This document shows positions 32,384-40,695 of a stretch of 64,000 nucleotides of DNA, in pieces. Made by a program: the position numbers and the translations under genes. Each line of letters opens with the position of its first letter. Positions within the stretch are counted from its first letter, which is position 1. Source of the stretch: Chloroflexota bacterium (GTDB taxonomy: Bacteria; Chloroflexota; Anaerolineae; Promineifilales; Promineifilaceae); NCBI GenBank assembly GCA_017993775.1, contig JAGOMA010000011.1, positions 62,001 to 126,000 of the forward strand, in the 5' to 3' direction. The notes under the pieces are model-generated. The model searched no databases, was not told where the DNA came from, and saw only the letters and a list, made by a program, of their open reading frames with translations.

Positions 32384-33976
32384 CTAGGCTAAAAGTTTCC
32401 CAGGGTTCATCACCCCATACGGATCAAAGCGGCGCAGGGCGTCTTGCAAGACGGCCATGCCCAGTTCGCCCTTTTCGGCGGGCAGGTAGGATGCGTGGTC
32501 GGCGCCTACGCCGTGTTGGTGGCTGATGGTGCCCTGGTTGGCGACTACGGCCGTCGATCCCGCCGCTTTCAATTTGCGCCAACGCGCCAACAATGCTTCC
32601 GGATCGTTCGCCAGCCGGAATAAAAAGGTTGTATAAATGCTGGCCCCTGTCGCATAGACGTGCGACAAATGGGTAAAAACGTGTACCTTTTCGCCTTCAT
32701 CGGCCAGAGCGGCGTGCAGCGCGGCTTCGATGTCGGCCAGGGTTTTATCGACTTTGGACCAGGGAACGGCCGTTTCCAGCGTATCCACCGCGTAGCCCAT
32801 CTCCCATAAGGTATTGCGCAAATAAGGCGTGTGGAACCGTCCTTTTATCCACTGTTTGCCGAAGGTTTGTCCCACGTGGATGCCGCCAAATTCTTTGGCC
32901 GCGTCAATGGCTGCCTTGCGTGCCATTTTTACCAGGGCGCTGCTGCCTGTGGCGCCAATCACCAGCATGACTTTGTTTTCGTCTACGCCGCGCAGCCCCA
33001 GGAGCGTTTCCAGGCCGCCAATAAGCCGTTCGTGCCCGGCCAGGGCGAGGGTGGTGGTGGTTTCTACGGCCGTGCTCAGCCGCAGCATGGAAACTGGCAC
33101 GCCGACTTGCATTATCTGGCGCACGGCCGTTTGCCCCTGGGCAAAATCGGCGAAAAACACGGCGTGGAATTCTTCGCTTTCTGGCAGTGGGCGGGCGCGC
33201 ACGGTGGCTTCCGTCAGGATGCCCAGCCGCCCTTCGGAGCCGAGCACAAGCTGGCGCAAATCCGGCCCGGCGGCGGAAGCAGGATGCGGCAGCAGTTTCA
33301 TGCTCCCGGCGGGTGATTCTAATGCGCCGCCGGCAAACAGGTCTTCGATACGGCCGTAACCCCGCGACTGCTGCCCGCTGGAGCGGGTGACCACCCAGCC
33401 GCCTATGGACGACAATTCGAACGACTGCGGGTAATGGCCCAGCGTGCAGCCCTGAGCGCGCAGCTGCGCTTCCACATCTGGCCCCTGGGTGCCAGCGCCA
33501 AAAGTCGCCAGCAAGCTTTGCTGGTCGAAATGGCGCAGTTGGTTCAGCCGCCCCATGTCGATGGTTAGAACGGGTGCGCTGTCCGGCTGCGGGTTGATGT
33601 GGCCGACGACGCTGGTCCCGCCGCCATAAGGGATGAGGCTGACTTCAGTGTCGATGGCGAACTGGATCAATTTGCGTACGTCGGCGTCGGTGGTGGGGAA
33701 GGCGACGCCGTCTGGGAAGGCCGGGTAACGGCCGTAGCGCATGGCCACCCAATCAGGAAAACTTTGGCCGCAGGCGTGGCGCAGGCGTATTTCTGATTCT
33801 TGGTTGATCAGGCGGTGGGCTTTCAGGCGTGATGGCGGCACGCGGGCGACCACCTCGGCCAGGGCAGCGTCTTGTGGCGGCGTGCCTGGCCCGACGAGTT
33901 CGGTAAGAAAGGCCGCCGCTGAGGCTGGTAAAGGATACTCTGTCGTGGTGTCGCCCCATCCATTCCATCGTCTCAT
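32384..33976 (-). CDS. Alkyl-DHAP synthase-like FAD-binding oxidase
   Basis: A 530-residue flavoprotein of the alkyldihydroxyacetonephosphate synthase (AGPS)/FAD-binding type-4 family. The PCMH FAD domain (about 100-280) shows VAFPTTDADVRKLIQFAIDTEVSLIPYGGGTSVVGH, TFGAGTQGPDVEAQLRAQG and SIGGWVVTRSSGQQSRGYGRIEDL. The C-terminal cap ends HVFTHLSHVYATGASIYTTFLF and ISHQHGVGADH. In AGPS this last motif is HHHGVG; here its middle His is Gln. AGPS exchanges the acyl chain of acyl-DHAP for a fatty alcohol to make the ether bond. The pairing with GlpD, which makes DHAP, and FadR supports an ether-lipid or related role, but homologues that act as 2-hydroxyacid dehydrogenases exist. The start is set by AGGAG before the ATG at 33976. 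Confidence 0.78.
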   Translation of the reverse strand: MRRWNGWGDTTTEYPLPASAAAFLTELVGPGTPPQDAALAEVVARVPPSRLKAHRLINQESEIRLRHACGQSFPDWVAMRYGRYPAFPDGVAFPTTDADVRKLIQFAIDTEVSLIPYGGGTSVVGHINPQPDSAPVLTIDMGRLNQLRHFDQQSLLATFGAGTQGPDVEAQLRAQGCTLGHYPQSFELSSIGGWVVTRSSGQQSRGYGRIEDLFAGGALESPAGSMKLLPHPASAAGPDLRQLVLGSEGRLGILTEATVRARPLPESEEFHAVFFADFAQGQTAVRQIMQVGVPVSMLRLSTAVETTTTLALAGHERLIGGLETLLGLRGVDENKVMLVIGATGSSALVKMARKAAIDAAKEFGGIHVGQTFGKQWIKGRFHTPYLRNTLWEMGYAVDTLETAVPWSKVDKTLADIEAALHAALADEGEKVHVFTHLSHVYATGASIYTTFLFRLANDPEALLARWRKLKAAGSTAVVANQGTISHQHGVGADHASYLPAEKGELGMAVLQDALRRFDPYGVMNPGKLLA

Positions 33977-34078
33977 CTGTGGACTCCTTTTGTGGGATGC
34001 GGGTTCGTGCGGTTTGTTTGGATTTTTGCCAATCACATCAAAAAAATCCGCAATTATCCGTGCCCTGTTTCTTGTTCT

Positions 34079-34783
34079 TTATTCTTTCGCGCGTGCCCGC
34101 ATGGTTTGCCAGAGCTGGATACTTTCGATCATGGTGGCGCGGGTCAGCGCCTCGGCGTGGTCGGCGTCGCCTTGTTGGGCGGCGGCATAGAGGTCGGCAT
34201 AAAAGAGGCGCGAACGCGCGCGGGCTGCGCCGCTGGCAAAATAGAGGCGGGCTAGTTGTTCGTAGAAGCCGGTAAAGCCGTTTAGGATGAGGGTGTAGAT
34301 GGCGTTGCCGGACTGGATGGTGAGGTGGCGGTGTAACTGCCAATCATAGGCGGCGTAGACGGCCGTGTCGTCTGCCAGCGTTAAATGATCGGCCAGGAAA
34401 TCGGCCACGGCCGTGGCCGATTGGCTTACCGCCGCCCGCGTGTACGCTGGAGCCAGGTTTAGCCGCACCTCCAGCAGGTTGGTGATGAAGCCACGCGGCA
34501 AGTGGTCGGGGTATGCGACGAGGGCTTCTAGGACGTTGAGACCGCCATCTTGCCAGAAATTGTTAACGACGGTTGATTTGCCTTGCTGCACTGTCAGCCA
34601 GCCATCGCGGGACAGCCGCTGGATGGTTTCGCGCAAAGTGGGGCGGGTGACGCCTAGCTGCTCGGCCAGGGTTCGTTCGCCCGGTAAGGCGGAACCCGGC
34701 GGAAAAGTGCCATCTAGAATGGCTTGGAGCAGGGATTGTTCGGCGTAATCATTTGGTTTTTGGGGTGAGGCCCAATTGTTCAT
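34079..34783 (-). CDS. fadR: FadR-type GntR regulator
   Basis: A 234-residue regulator, close to the 239 of Escherichia coli FadR. The winged-helix domain matches it strikingly: FPPGSALPGERTLAEQLGVTRPTLRETIQRLSRDGWLTVQQGK followed by VNNFW, in which the TRxTLRE recognition helix is retained. The C-terminal seven-helix domain keeps LILNGFTGFYEQLARLYFAS and the SGNAIYTL segment that binds acyl-CoA. In enteric bacteria FadR represses fatty-acid degradation and activates synthesis, released by long-chain acyl-CoA. One contact histidine of the wing is Gln here (QQGK). The upstream region holds a FadR-like operator. It is followed by the AGPS-like and glpD genes on the same strand. Confidence 0.9.
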   Translation of the reverse strand: MNNWASPQKPNDYAEQSLLQAILDGTFPPGSALPGERTLAEQLGVTRPTLRETIQRLSRDGWLTVQQGKSTVVNNFWQDGGLNVLEALVAYPDHLPRGFITNLLEVRLNLAPAYTRAAVSQSATAVADFLADHLTLADDTAVYAAYDWQLHRHLTIQSGNAIYTLILNGFTGFYEQLARLYFASGAARARSRLFYADLYAAAQQGDADHAEALTRATMIESIQLWQTMRARAKE

Positions 34784-34814
34784 AACAGATTTCCATTCGA
34801 TCTGAATTACTGGT

Positions 34815-34832
34815 AAGTGGTCTGACCAGTTA
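34815..34832. promoter_or_regulatory. FadR-box-like operator
   Basis: AAGTGGTCTGACCAGTT, with the perfect palindrome TGGTC-T-GACCA at 34818-34828, closely matches the known FadR operator pattern (AACTGGTCNGACCAGTT) with one mismatch. It lies 35 bp before the fadR start, so autoregulation is likely. Confidence 0.75.
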
Positions 34833-34903
34833 GGGGAAGTATGGCAGATTCCAGGGGCAGTGTCAAGGGGGGAACTGCCGGGCGACGAAAGGAAGACAAA
34901 TAA

Positions 34904-34944
34904 AAAACGGCCGTTTCCTCTTGTTGCGAAGAAACGGCCGTTTT
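34904..34944. terminator. Bidirectional-looking terminator built from two ACGGCCGT octamers
   Basis: AAAACGGCCGTTTC (34904-34917) and its exact inverse (34931-34944) form a 14-bp stem with a 13-nt loop. On the minus strand it is followed by TTTTTTATTTG, so it can terminate the lipoprotein gene transcript. The stem arms are each an octamer with A/T flanks. Confidence 0.8.
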
Positions 34945-34957
34945 ATGCACAGCTTAC

Positions 34958-34990
34958 AGCTTACAGCTTGTAGCTTGTATCCAACAGCTT
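34958..34990. repeat. Tandem CAGCTTA repeats
   Basis: Four imperfect copies of ACAGCTT[A/G] in a row directly after the lipoprotein gene's 3' end. Similar text appears in the 55652-55699 element as its reverse sense. Confidence 0.5.
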
Positions 34991-34991
34991 A

Positions 34992-36758
34992 CTAATCCTG
35001 AAAATCCCAACCAAAATCCAGATCGAGCTTCTGCTCCCCTTCGTCGAGAACGAAGGTGTGGCGGCCCACGCCAACGGCTGGCCAGGTCCAGTTACCGGGG
35101 ATTAGCAGGTTTACGTTGGCCGTGCTGAGTGCGTCCATAAAGACGCAGTACGTGCCGCTGGAGAGCTTGTCGAAGAGGTAACGGCCGTCTTCCCCCGTCA
35201 CGACCGTCGAAATCACCTGCGCTGCAGCCGGGACGCTCCCATCGCTGGGGCACACGCCGCCTGATAGGCCGATGGTGATGCCCGGCATGGCCGGTTCGCT
35301 GCCGGTTTGGGAGCCTTCGCCGATGAAATTGCCGCTCCCATCCGGGTATTCCCAGCAGCCGCGACCCGGGTTGCTGTTGACGCAAAAATCTTCCCAGACA
35401 ATGCCGCCCAGAGCGGCCGAATTGGGCGCCGGCGTCGCCTGCGGCGCGGCGTTTTCGGCCACCACAATTTGCAGCCAGAACGCGTCTTCAATGAAGCCAT
35501 CAATGCCAAAAGGATCGCCATTGGCGTCGGCGATTTGCCAGTTGCCGCGGTAGGTGCCGGGCGTTTGCGGGGCGACCATGTCTATGGCGATTTCCACCGG
35601 CTGGCCTGGGGCGACCGCTTTGGTGAGGGTGATGACCTCCTGGGCCGACATGGCGTCGCCGCCGACAAAGACTACGCTGTATTCTTTGGTCCAGATGCAG
35701 GTGCCGCTGTTGCGCAGCTGCCAGCGTTTGGTGAATTCTGCGCCGGGGGTGAAGGCGGTATCGTCGGGGATATTCAGGTCTTGCACAAATTCGATTTTGT
35801 TGGTGCAGTCGGCGGCATTGGTTTCGGGTAGAGGCAGGAATTGGAAGTCCCAACCAAAATTCACATCGCTGATGACGCTGCCGGCTGCGACTTCGATGGA
35901 GGTCTGGCCCAAATCAATTTCGGGGAAAGTCCATTGGCCGGGGATCAGGATGTCCTGGTTTTGCTCGTCTTGCGGATCGATGGATACGCAGTAGGGTCCG
36001 GGGCTAAGTTCGGCGAAGGCGTAGTTGCCGGCAATGTCGGTAACGGCCGTGCCAATACCATCCGCCGGGCATTCACCCTCGCCCAGGCTGACGCGCACGC
36101 CTTCAATTCCCGGCTCGCCCACTTCCAACTGGCCGTTGGCGGCAAACCCGCCACCGGTTAACGCCACACAGCCCTCGGCGGGGGCCGTGTCGCCTTCGTT
36201 GACAGCGCACAGGTCGTGCCACACACGGCCGTTAATCGCGCCTTTAGCTGTGGAAACGGCCGTGTCGGGCATCGCCGTTTGGGCGCTGTTGTCCACATCC
36301 AGCGTAAACGAACCGCTCACGCCATTAACGCCAACCGTGTAGGCTCCGGCCGGCAGGTCCAGCACATCCAGGGCAATGGTTTCTTCGAAGGGAACAATTG
36401 CCTCGGTGCAAATTTGCCCCGGCTGCTGTACGGTGGTGATGACGACGTTAAAGGCATTTTCCTCACGCTGGCTGACGATGTCGTTGATGGTGGTGCAGCC
36501 ATTGGGCAGCGCGCCGCGAGCCAGCACGTTGATCTGCACAGGGAAGGATTCCAGCGTCAGGACTTGCACGCTTTCCACATTGGCCACGCCAAAAACAGGC
36601 TCTGTGAGCGGGGTGGACGTGGGGGGGAGGGTGGCTGTGGGTGCAGCTTCTACAATGGGCGTCGGGACGGCCGTGGGTTCAGGCTCCTGACTGCCACAGG
36701 CTGTAATCGCCAGGGTAAATATAGCAAGCAAGATGAGGGGTAAACGTGTTAAATACAT
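34992..36758 (-). CDS. Lipoprotein with SdrD-B-like domains and an NBR1-type Ig-like domain
   Basis: A 588-residue exported lipoprotein. Residues 1-21 are a lipoprotein signal peptide ending ITAC; a Pro/Thr-rich linker (PTAVPTPIVEAAPTATLPPTSTP) follows. After a beta-rich region to about 165 come two SdrD-B-like domains (about 175-290: NGRVWHDLCAV, YAFAELSPGPYCVSID; and about 445-585: GGIVWEDFCVN, YLFDKLSSGTYCVFMD), which in other proteins bind calcium. Between them (about 315-430) is a domain like the Ig-like fold of human NBR1: FTPGAEFTKRWQLRNSGTCIWTKEYSVVFVGGDAMS and APQTPGTYRGNWQIADANGDPFG. The repeated cysteine pairs in the SdrD-like domains suggest disulphides. No enzyme motif is visible; it is probably a surface scaffold or receptor. 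Confidence 0.82.
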   Translation of the reverse strand: MYLTRLPLILLAIFTLAITACGSQEPEPTAVPTPIVEAAPTATLPPTSTPLTEPVFGVANVESVQVLTLESFPVQINVLARGALPNGCTTINDIVSQREENAFNVVITTVQQPGQICTEAIVPFEETIALDVLDLPAGAYTVGVNGVSGSFTLDVDNSAQTAMPDTAVSTAKGAINGRVWHDLCAVNEGDTAPAEGCVALTGGGFAANGQLEVGEPGIEGVRVSLGEGECPADGIGTAVTDIAGNYAFAELSPGPYCVSIDPQDEQNQDILIPGQWTFPEIDLGQTSIEVAAGSVISDVNFGWDFQFLPLPETNAADCTNKIEFVQDLNIPDDTAFTPGAEFTKRWQLRNSGTCIWTKEYSVVFVGGDAMSAQEVITLTKAVAPGQPVEIAIDMVAPQTPGTYRGNWQIADANGDPFGIDGFIEDAFWLQIVVAENAAPQATPAPNSAALGGIVWEDFCVNSNPGRGCWEYPDGSGNFIGEGSQTGSEPAMPGITIGLSGGVCPSDGSVPAAAQVISTVVTGEDGRYLFDKLSSGTYCVFMDALSTANVNLLIPGNWTWPAVGVGRHTFVLDEGEQKLDLDFGWDFQD

Positions 36759-36783
36759 ATTCTTATCTCCTTTGTAACCTTAC

Positions 36784-36842
36784 AGACCCTAAAAGTTTTC
36801 TTTTGAGGAGTTAGACCTTTGGAACGCAAACCCTCAGGGTCT
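36784..36842. repeat. AGACCCT/AGGGTCT inverted repeat
   Basis: AGACCCTAAAAGTTT and AAACCCTCAGGGTCT, about 30 nt apart, pair imperfectly. It lies in the 213-base gap upstream of the lipoprotein gene and is a degenerate member of the family seen at 42282-42341. The rest of the gap (36843-36971) shows no gene. Confidence 0.5.
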
Positions 36843-36971
36843 TCCTGGAGTAATCTGAACAATGACTCTTCTTTTTGCGGCGCAGGGAAGAATATAGGCA
36901 GGCGAAAGGGTAAAGAACAAGGCGTTGTAACCCCCCGAATGATTCTATATTCCTGGCTGGGTGTTGGTGTG

Positions 36972-38015
36972 TTAGCTTAAAAGGTAAGCGGCAATGAGCT
37001 GCGCCGTTTGTTTTAGCGCATCACGATGGGTTCGCTCGTAATGGTGGGAGGCATCGACGCCTGGCCCAATCAGCCCGACGCGCACATTGCCGCCAGCATG
37101 CCAGAACGCTTCGCCATCGGATGCATAATATGGGTAAATATCCGTTTTAAAGTTGAGCTGATTGCTTTGCGCCAATGCTTCCAACTCTCGCCTGAAGCCT
37201 AGATGATACGGTCCTGCGGAATCTTTGGCACAAATGGTCACGGAATATTCATCCGATTCTTGGTGGGGGGCGACGACGGCCATGTCGACGGTGAGCAAAT
37301 CGACGAGGTCCGGGGGGAAGCCGGTGGCCGCGCCGTGGCCGACTTCTTCGTAGTTGCTGATGTGGATGGTGGTGGTTTGTTGGGGCTGTAAACCGGCATC
37401 GGCCAGGGCCAGCAGGGCGGCGTAAATGGTGGCCACGCATGCTTTGTCATCGAGATGACGCGAGCGAATGAAGCCAGTGTCGCTGAGTTCTACTCGTGGA
37501 TCGAAGGCGATGATGTCGCCAACCCGGATGCCTAGTTGGCGTGTTTCCTCGCGGCTGGCAGTGACAGCGTCGATGCGGACTTCGGTGTTGGTATCGTCGC
37601 GGGTGGCGTTGCGTTCGTCGCGGGTATGGGCGTGGACGGAAGCGGTGGTGGGCAGGATGGTTCCCCGGTAGGCACGGCCGTTTGCCGCGAAAATAGTAAC
37701 GCCTTCTCCTTCCACAGAGGTCCACGACCAGCCGCCGAGTTGGGTGATGCGCAGACGGCCGTTTTCCTTCACTTCTCGTACCATCGCCCCCAAGGTGTCC
37801 ACGTGGGCAGTCAGGGCGCGGGGCGCATCCTGGCGGACGCCGGTCCAAGTGCCCGTCAAAAAGCCTTTGGCCGCGATTTGGGTGGAAAAAGGTAGTTCGG
37901 CAAAGGCTTGCTGCACGTAGGTGATGGCCCGGTTGGTGTCGCCTGTGGGGCTGGGCGTGTTGAGCAGCCCAACCAGAAAATCGACCATTTTTTCTTCATT
38001 GATGGTGGGGATCAT
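36972..38015 (-). CDS. M42 family metallopeptidase
   Basis: A 347-residue cytosolic aminopeptidase-like enzyme with two co-catalytic metals. The M42 metal ligands are visible in TAHVDTLGAM, RHLDDKACVATIYAAL, the glutamate pair in HISNYEEVGHGA, VDMAVVAPHQ and the C-terminal SHHYERTHRDAL. The insert between (about 85-165) would be the small PDZ-like dimerisation domain. Such enzymes trim peptides or, in some genomes, hydrolyse compatible-solute dipeptides. GAGGAG precedes the ATG. It seems to be an independent gene. Confidence 0.9.
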   Translation of the reverse strand: MIPTINEEKMVDFLVGLLNTPSPTGDTNRAITYVQQAFAELPFSTQIAAKGFLTGTWTGVRQDAPRALTAHVDTLGAMVREVKENGRLRITQLGGWSWTSVEGEGVTIFAANGRAYRGTILPTTASVHAHTRDERNATRDDTNTEVRIDAVTASREETRQLGIRVGDIIAFDPRVELSDTGFIRSRHLDDKACVATIYAALLALADAGLQPQQTTTIHISNYEEVGHGAATGFPPDLVDLLTVDMAVVAPHQESDEYSVTICAKDSAGPYHLGFRRELEALAQSNQLNFKTDIYPYYASDGEAFWHAGGNVRVGLIGPGVDASHHYERTHRDALKQTAQLIAAYLLS

Positions 38016-38084
38016 GGGATGAATCTCCTCTCGAACGAAAAGACGCGCGGATAGTTGTCTGTCATGTAGGTAATTATAGCACTG

Positions 38085-38858
38085 TCAGACCGACTGCACG
38101 ATAGCCATGACCTGAGAATAGAGACGCCCGTTCGTAGCCAAACTTTCCCCGCTGTAAATTGTCGGACGGCCGTGCCAGTCGGTGAAGGTGCCGCCGGCTT
38201 CTTCTAAAATCACCTGGAAGGGGCCGCAGTCCCACAACGCCATGATGGGGTCCAGCATAATTTCGGCGCGGCCGGTGGCTACAAGACTGTATCCGTAGGC
38301 GTCGCCCCAGGTGCGCTGGACGTAAGTGGCGGCGATGAGGTTTTGCCAGACGGCCGTTTTCTCGCCAAAGGTATCCATGTCGCTAAACAGCAGCACGGCG
38401 TCGGCTAATTTGTCTACCTGGGAAACGTGAGCGCGACGGCCGTTCCAATAACACCCCTCACCCCGCAGCGCATAGACGGTTTCGTTCAGCGCCGGGAAAT
38501 GGGCCACGCCCAGCAGCGGCTCGTCGTCTTTGGTCAGGGCGAGCAGATTGGCGTAAAACGGCACGCCGGAAACAAACGATTTAGTGCCATCAATGGGGTC
38601 GATTAGCCAGCGATAGCCGGAATTGCCTGCCTGCTGGCCAAATTCTTCGCCCAGAAAGCTGTGGTCGGGCCAGTAGTGGGTGATCAGGTCGCGCAGTTTT
38701 TGCTCCGCCTGCCGGTCGGCGATGGTGACCGGGGTGTTGTCGGCTTTGCGTTCGGCGGCTACCTGATTTTGGAAATAGCTCAGGGTGATGCGCCCGGCCT
38801 GCCAGGCGGCGTCCAGAGCAAATTCGAGCAGCGTTTGAGGGTTGGGTGTGGCGGTCAT
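38085..38858 (-). CDS. Inositol monophosphatase-family enzyme (histidinol-phosphatase-like)
   Basis: A 257-residue cytosolic phosphatase of the IMPase superfamily. Metal and phosphate residues are seen in SFLGEEFGQQAGNSGYRWLIDPIDGTKSFVSGVPFY and in the C-terminal WDCGPFQVILEEAGGTFTDWHG. The shape is nearest to HisN-type histidinol phosphatases, although no his genes are nearby, so the substrate (inositol-1-phosphate, histidinol phosphate, or PAP) is open. It starts 4 bp after the M50-like gene's stop, so the two are coupled. Confidence 0.85.
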   Translation of the reverse strand: MTATPNPQTLLEFALDAAWQAGRITLSYFQNQVAAERKADNTPVTIADRQAEQKLRDLITHYWPDHSFLGEEFGQQAGNSGYRWLIDPIDGTKSFVSGVPFYANLLALTKDDEPLLGVAHFPALNETVYALRGEGCYWNGRRAHVSQVDKLADAVLLFSDMDTFGEKTAVWQNLIAATYVQRTWGDAYGYSLVATGRAEIMLDPIMALWDCGPFQVILEEAGGTFTDWHGRPTIYSGESLATNGRLYSQVMAIVQSV

Positions 38859-38862
38859 TGGT

Positions 38863-39426
38863 TTATTCGGCGACGGTGAGCCAGCGGGACGGCCGTTGGC
38901 TCTGGTTCATGTAGCGCAGCAGCGTGCTGCCATCGGTAAAACCCAGCGGCAGAAATGCGCCGAGCGTGAGAACGAGTAAATTATCCAAAAAGGTCAGCGT
39001 GGCCACCATGGCGGGCACGCCGCCAACCCATTGCGCTGCCAAAGCCAGCAGCCCGGTTAACAGCGCCAGCGATCCGCTGGCGATGGGGCCGCCGAGGGCG
39101 CGTTTGATGTGGACAGGCGGCGGCAGCGTGGGTTCCTCTGGCGGGTAAAGCGAGCTGGCCAACGGGCCGACGAAGCAGACGCCGCTCATGGGGTAGCCGG
39201 TCTGTTTGGCGGCTTGCGCATGGCCGACGTGGTGCCAAAACTCACTCAGCCAATGGAGCAGCATGGCCAAAAATCCGCCCAGAACGGCCTGTTCCGGTTT
39301 GAGTTTGAACAGCTTGCGGCCCATCAGGCTGTATAATGCCCAGACCAGAACCATGCTGAGCAGGGCAGTGGGTTTAACGAGGATTTTAAGACCGGCAATG
39401 GAGCCGAGTTTGAATGTTTTGTTCAT
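38863..39426 (-). CDS. M50/S2P-like membrane protein with altered metal motif
   Basis: A 187-residue integral membrane protein with about five helices. The arrangement resembles site-2 protease (M50) proteins: an early helix with HWLSEFWHHVGHAQAAKQTGYPMSGV where HExxH is expected, here HHVGH, and a late LGAFLPLGFTDGSTLLRYM where the LDG motif occurs, here TDG. The replacement of the catalytic glutamate by histidine suggests loss of protease activity or an unusual metal site. I chose the ATG at 39426 because GGGAGG stands upstream; a longer frame from 39510 was not used. The next gene (the IMPase-family enzyme) begins 4 bp after its stop. Confidence 0.6.
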   Translation of the reverse strand: MNKTFKLGSIAGLKILVKPTALLSMVLVWALYSLMGRKLFKLKPEQAVLGGFLAMLLHWLSEFWHHVGHAQAAKQTGYPMSGVCFVGPLASSLYPPEEPTLPPPVHIKRALGGPIASGSLALLTGLLALAAQWVGGVPAMVATLTFLDNLLVLTLGAFLPLGFTDGSTLLRYMNQSQRPSRWLTVAE

Positions 39427-39573
39427 AAGCTTGCGCCTCCCGTTCGATAGACAGGATTGTACTTGCACTTTGGGGCGCGGCAAAATGAGACCTGGGCGGG
39501 CAAACGGCAAGCATTGGTGGAAACAAATGGAGCATTTGTCGGGACGAATGAAGGTTTTATGCGGGTGGACGGT

Positions 39574-40587
39574 TTACGGCAGGGGGTAAACGAGGAAAAG
39601 GTTTTCGATAACGAGGCGGGTATTGGCGTTGCGCCGCAATTGGCGGATGGCCTGATCGGTTTGTTGCAGGCCGGTCAGGCTTTGTTCAGCGGTCCAGTTT
39701 GCCGCGCGGGCGATCAAATCGGCCTGATGGTCGATGTTGGTGAGGGTGAGAGTACGGCCGTTTTCCCCCTGGGTTAAGAGCGTAACATCCCGCCACCAAC
39801 TCAGCCAGGTCTGCAAAATTTCCGGCAGCAGTTCTGGCTTGCGCCCCAATTTGTCTGCCAGGGCAAAGCGGTCGATGCGGTCGCCGGCCAGCGCTTGCTG
39901 CAAATAGTCCAGGTTTTGCTGTCGTTCGACCAGGATGGTGCTGTCTTCGTAGGCGCGGATGGCCCAGCCTAAACGGCCGTCGGCCAGATGAGCCAGCAGG
40001 TGGGCTTTGTCTTCGGGCATACGCCAGCGGCTTTGCAGGCTGTCTTCGATGCGCGGGGTGGCTAACGGCCGTAACGCAATCGTCCGGCAGCGCGACGTGA
40101 TGGTAGCCATCATGGTATCGGCGTCGTTGGCGGTCAGCAGCAGCACCACGTTACGCGGCGGCTCTTCCAAGGTTTTCAGAAAGGCGTTGGCCGCCCCTTC
40201 CGTGGCGGCGTCAAACCGTTTCAGGATGGCGACTTTGTAACGCGCCTCATAAGCAGCCAGGCTCAAATCTTGCTGCAGGGTGCGGATTTCGTCGATTTTT
40301 AGGGTCAGTTTACCCCGCCCACTCACCTCCGGAGTAATCAGGCGTACGTCGGGATGGCGGTTGGCGGCGATGAGTTGGCAGGGGCGGCATTGGCCGCACG
40401 GCCGTGCAGCCTCATCGACCGCTTCGCAGTTTAACGCCTGGGCAAAGGTGCGCGCCAGCGTCGTTTTGCCAATCTGGTCTGGGCCGGTTAGCAGATAAGC
40501 GTGGCCGATGCGCTGGTTGGCAATAGACCCGGCCAGCAGCTCGGCGGCCCATTCGTGGCCGATTACTTGATCCCATTGGTTGCTCAT
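39574..40587 (-). CDS. holB: DNA polymerase III subunit delta'
   Basis: A 337-residue clamp-loader component. It begins QWDQVIGHEWAAELLAGSIANQRIGHAYLLTGPDQIGKTTLARTFAQALNC with the P-loop GPDQIGKTT, followed by the zinc-binding CGQCRPCQ, and the sensor segments DEIRTLQQDLSLAAYEARYKVAIL and LKTLEEPPRNVVLLLTAND, in which the DExx/SRC region reads SRCRTIALRPL. The delta' C-terminal domain follows (about 220-330). I chose the ATG at 40587 rather than an upstream one. TACAAT sits six bases before that ATG. Confidence 0.9.
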   Translation of the reverse strand: MSNQWDQVIGHEWAAELLAGSIANQRIGHAYLLTGPDQIGKTTLARTFAQALNCEAVDEAARPCGQCRPCQLIAANRHPDVRLITPEVSGRGKLTLKIDEIRTLQQDLSLAAYEARYKVAILKRFDAATEGAANAFLKTLEEPPRNVVLLLTANDADTMMATITSRCRTIALRPLATPRIEDSLQSRWRMPEDKAHLLAHLADGRLGWAIRAYEDSTILVERQQNLDYLQQALAGDRIDRFALADKLGRKPELLPEILQTWLSWWRDVTLLTQGENGRTLTLTNIDHQADLIARAANWTAEQSLTGLQQTDQAIRQLRRNANTRLVIENLFLVYPLP

Positions 40588-40593
40588 AAGCCG

Positions 40594-40599
40594 ATTGTA
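40594..40599 (-). promoter_or_regulatory. Candidate holB -10 box, six bases before ATG
   Basis: On the minus strand TACAAT, six bases, then the holB ATG. No Shine-Dalgarno sequence, so the transcript may be leaderless. Confidence 0.4.
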
Positions 40600-40638
40600 G
40601 GGTGGATACGGCCGTCTGACAAGAGCGCTGACCAATCA

Positions 40639-40669
40639 GACCGGGCAGGTTTGTGAACCCTGTCAGGTC
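40639..40669. repeat. GACC..GGTC hairpin, imperfect
   Basis: GACCGGGCAGGTTT-GTG-AACCCTGTCAGGTC: 14-bp arms with three mismatches. It is the same family as the perfect element at 17242-17273 and lies between the divergent holB and hutH genes. Confidence 0.65.
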
Positions 40670-40683
40670 TCTGGCAAACTGGC

Positions 40684-40689
40684 TATAAT
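40684..40689 (+). promoter_or_regulatory. hutH -10 box, six bases before ATG
   Basis: A perfect TATAAT at 40684-40689 is followed by six bases and the ATG at 40696, which would place the transcription start at the A of the start codon. No ribosome-binding site is visible. The best -35 at 17 nt is TGTCAG. Confidence 0.55.
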
Positions 40690-40695
40690 TGCAGC

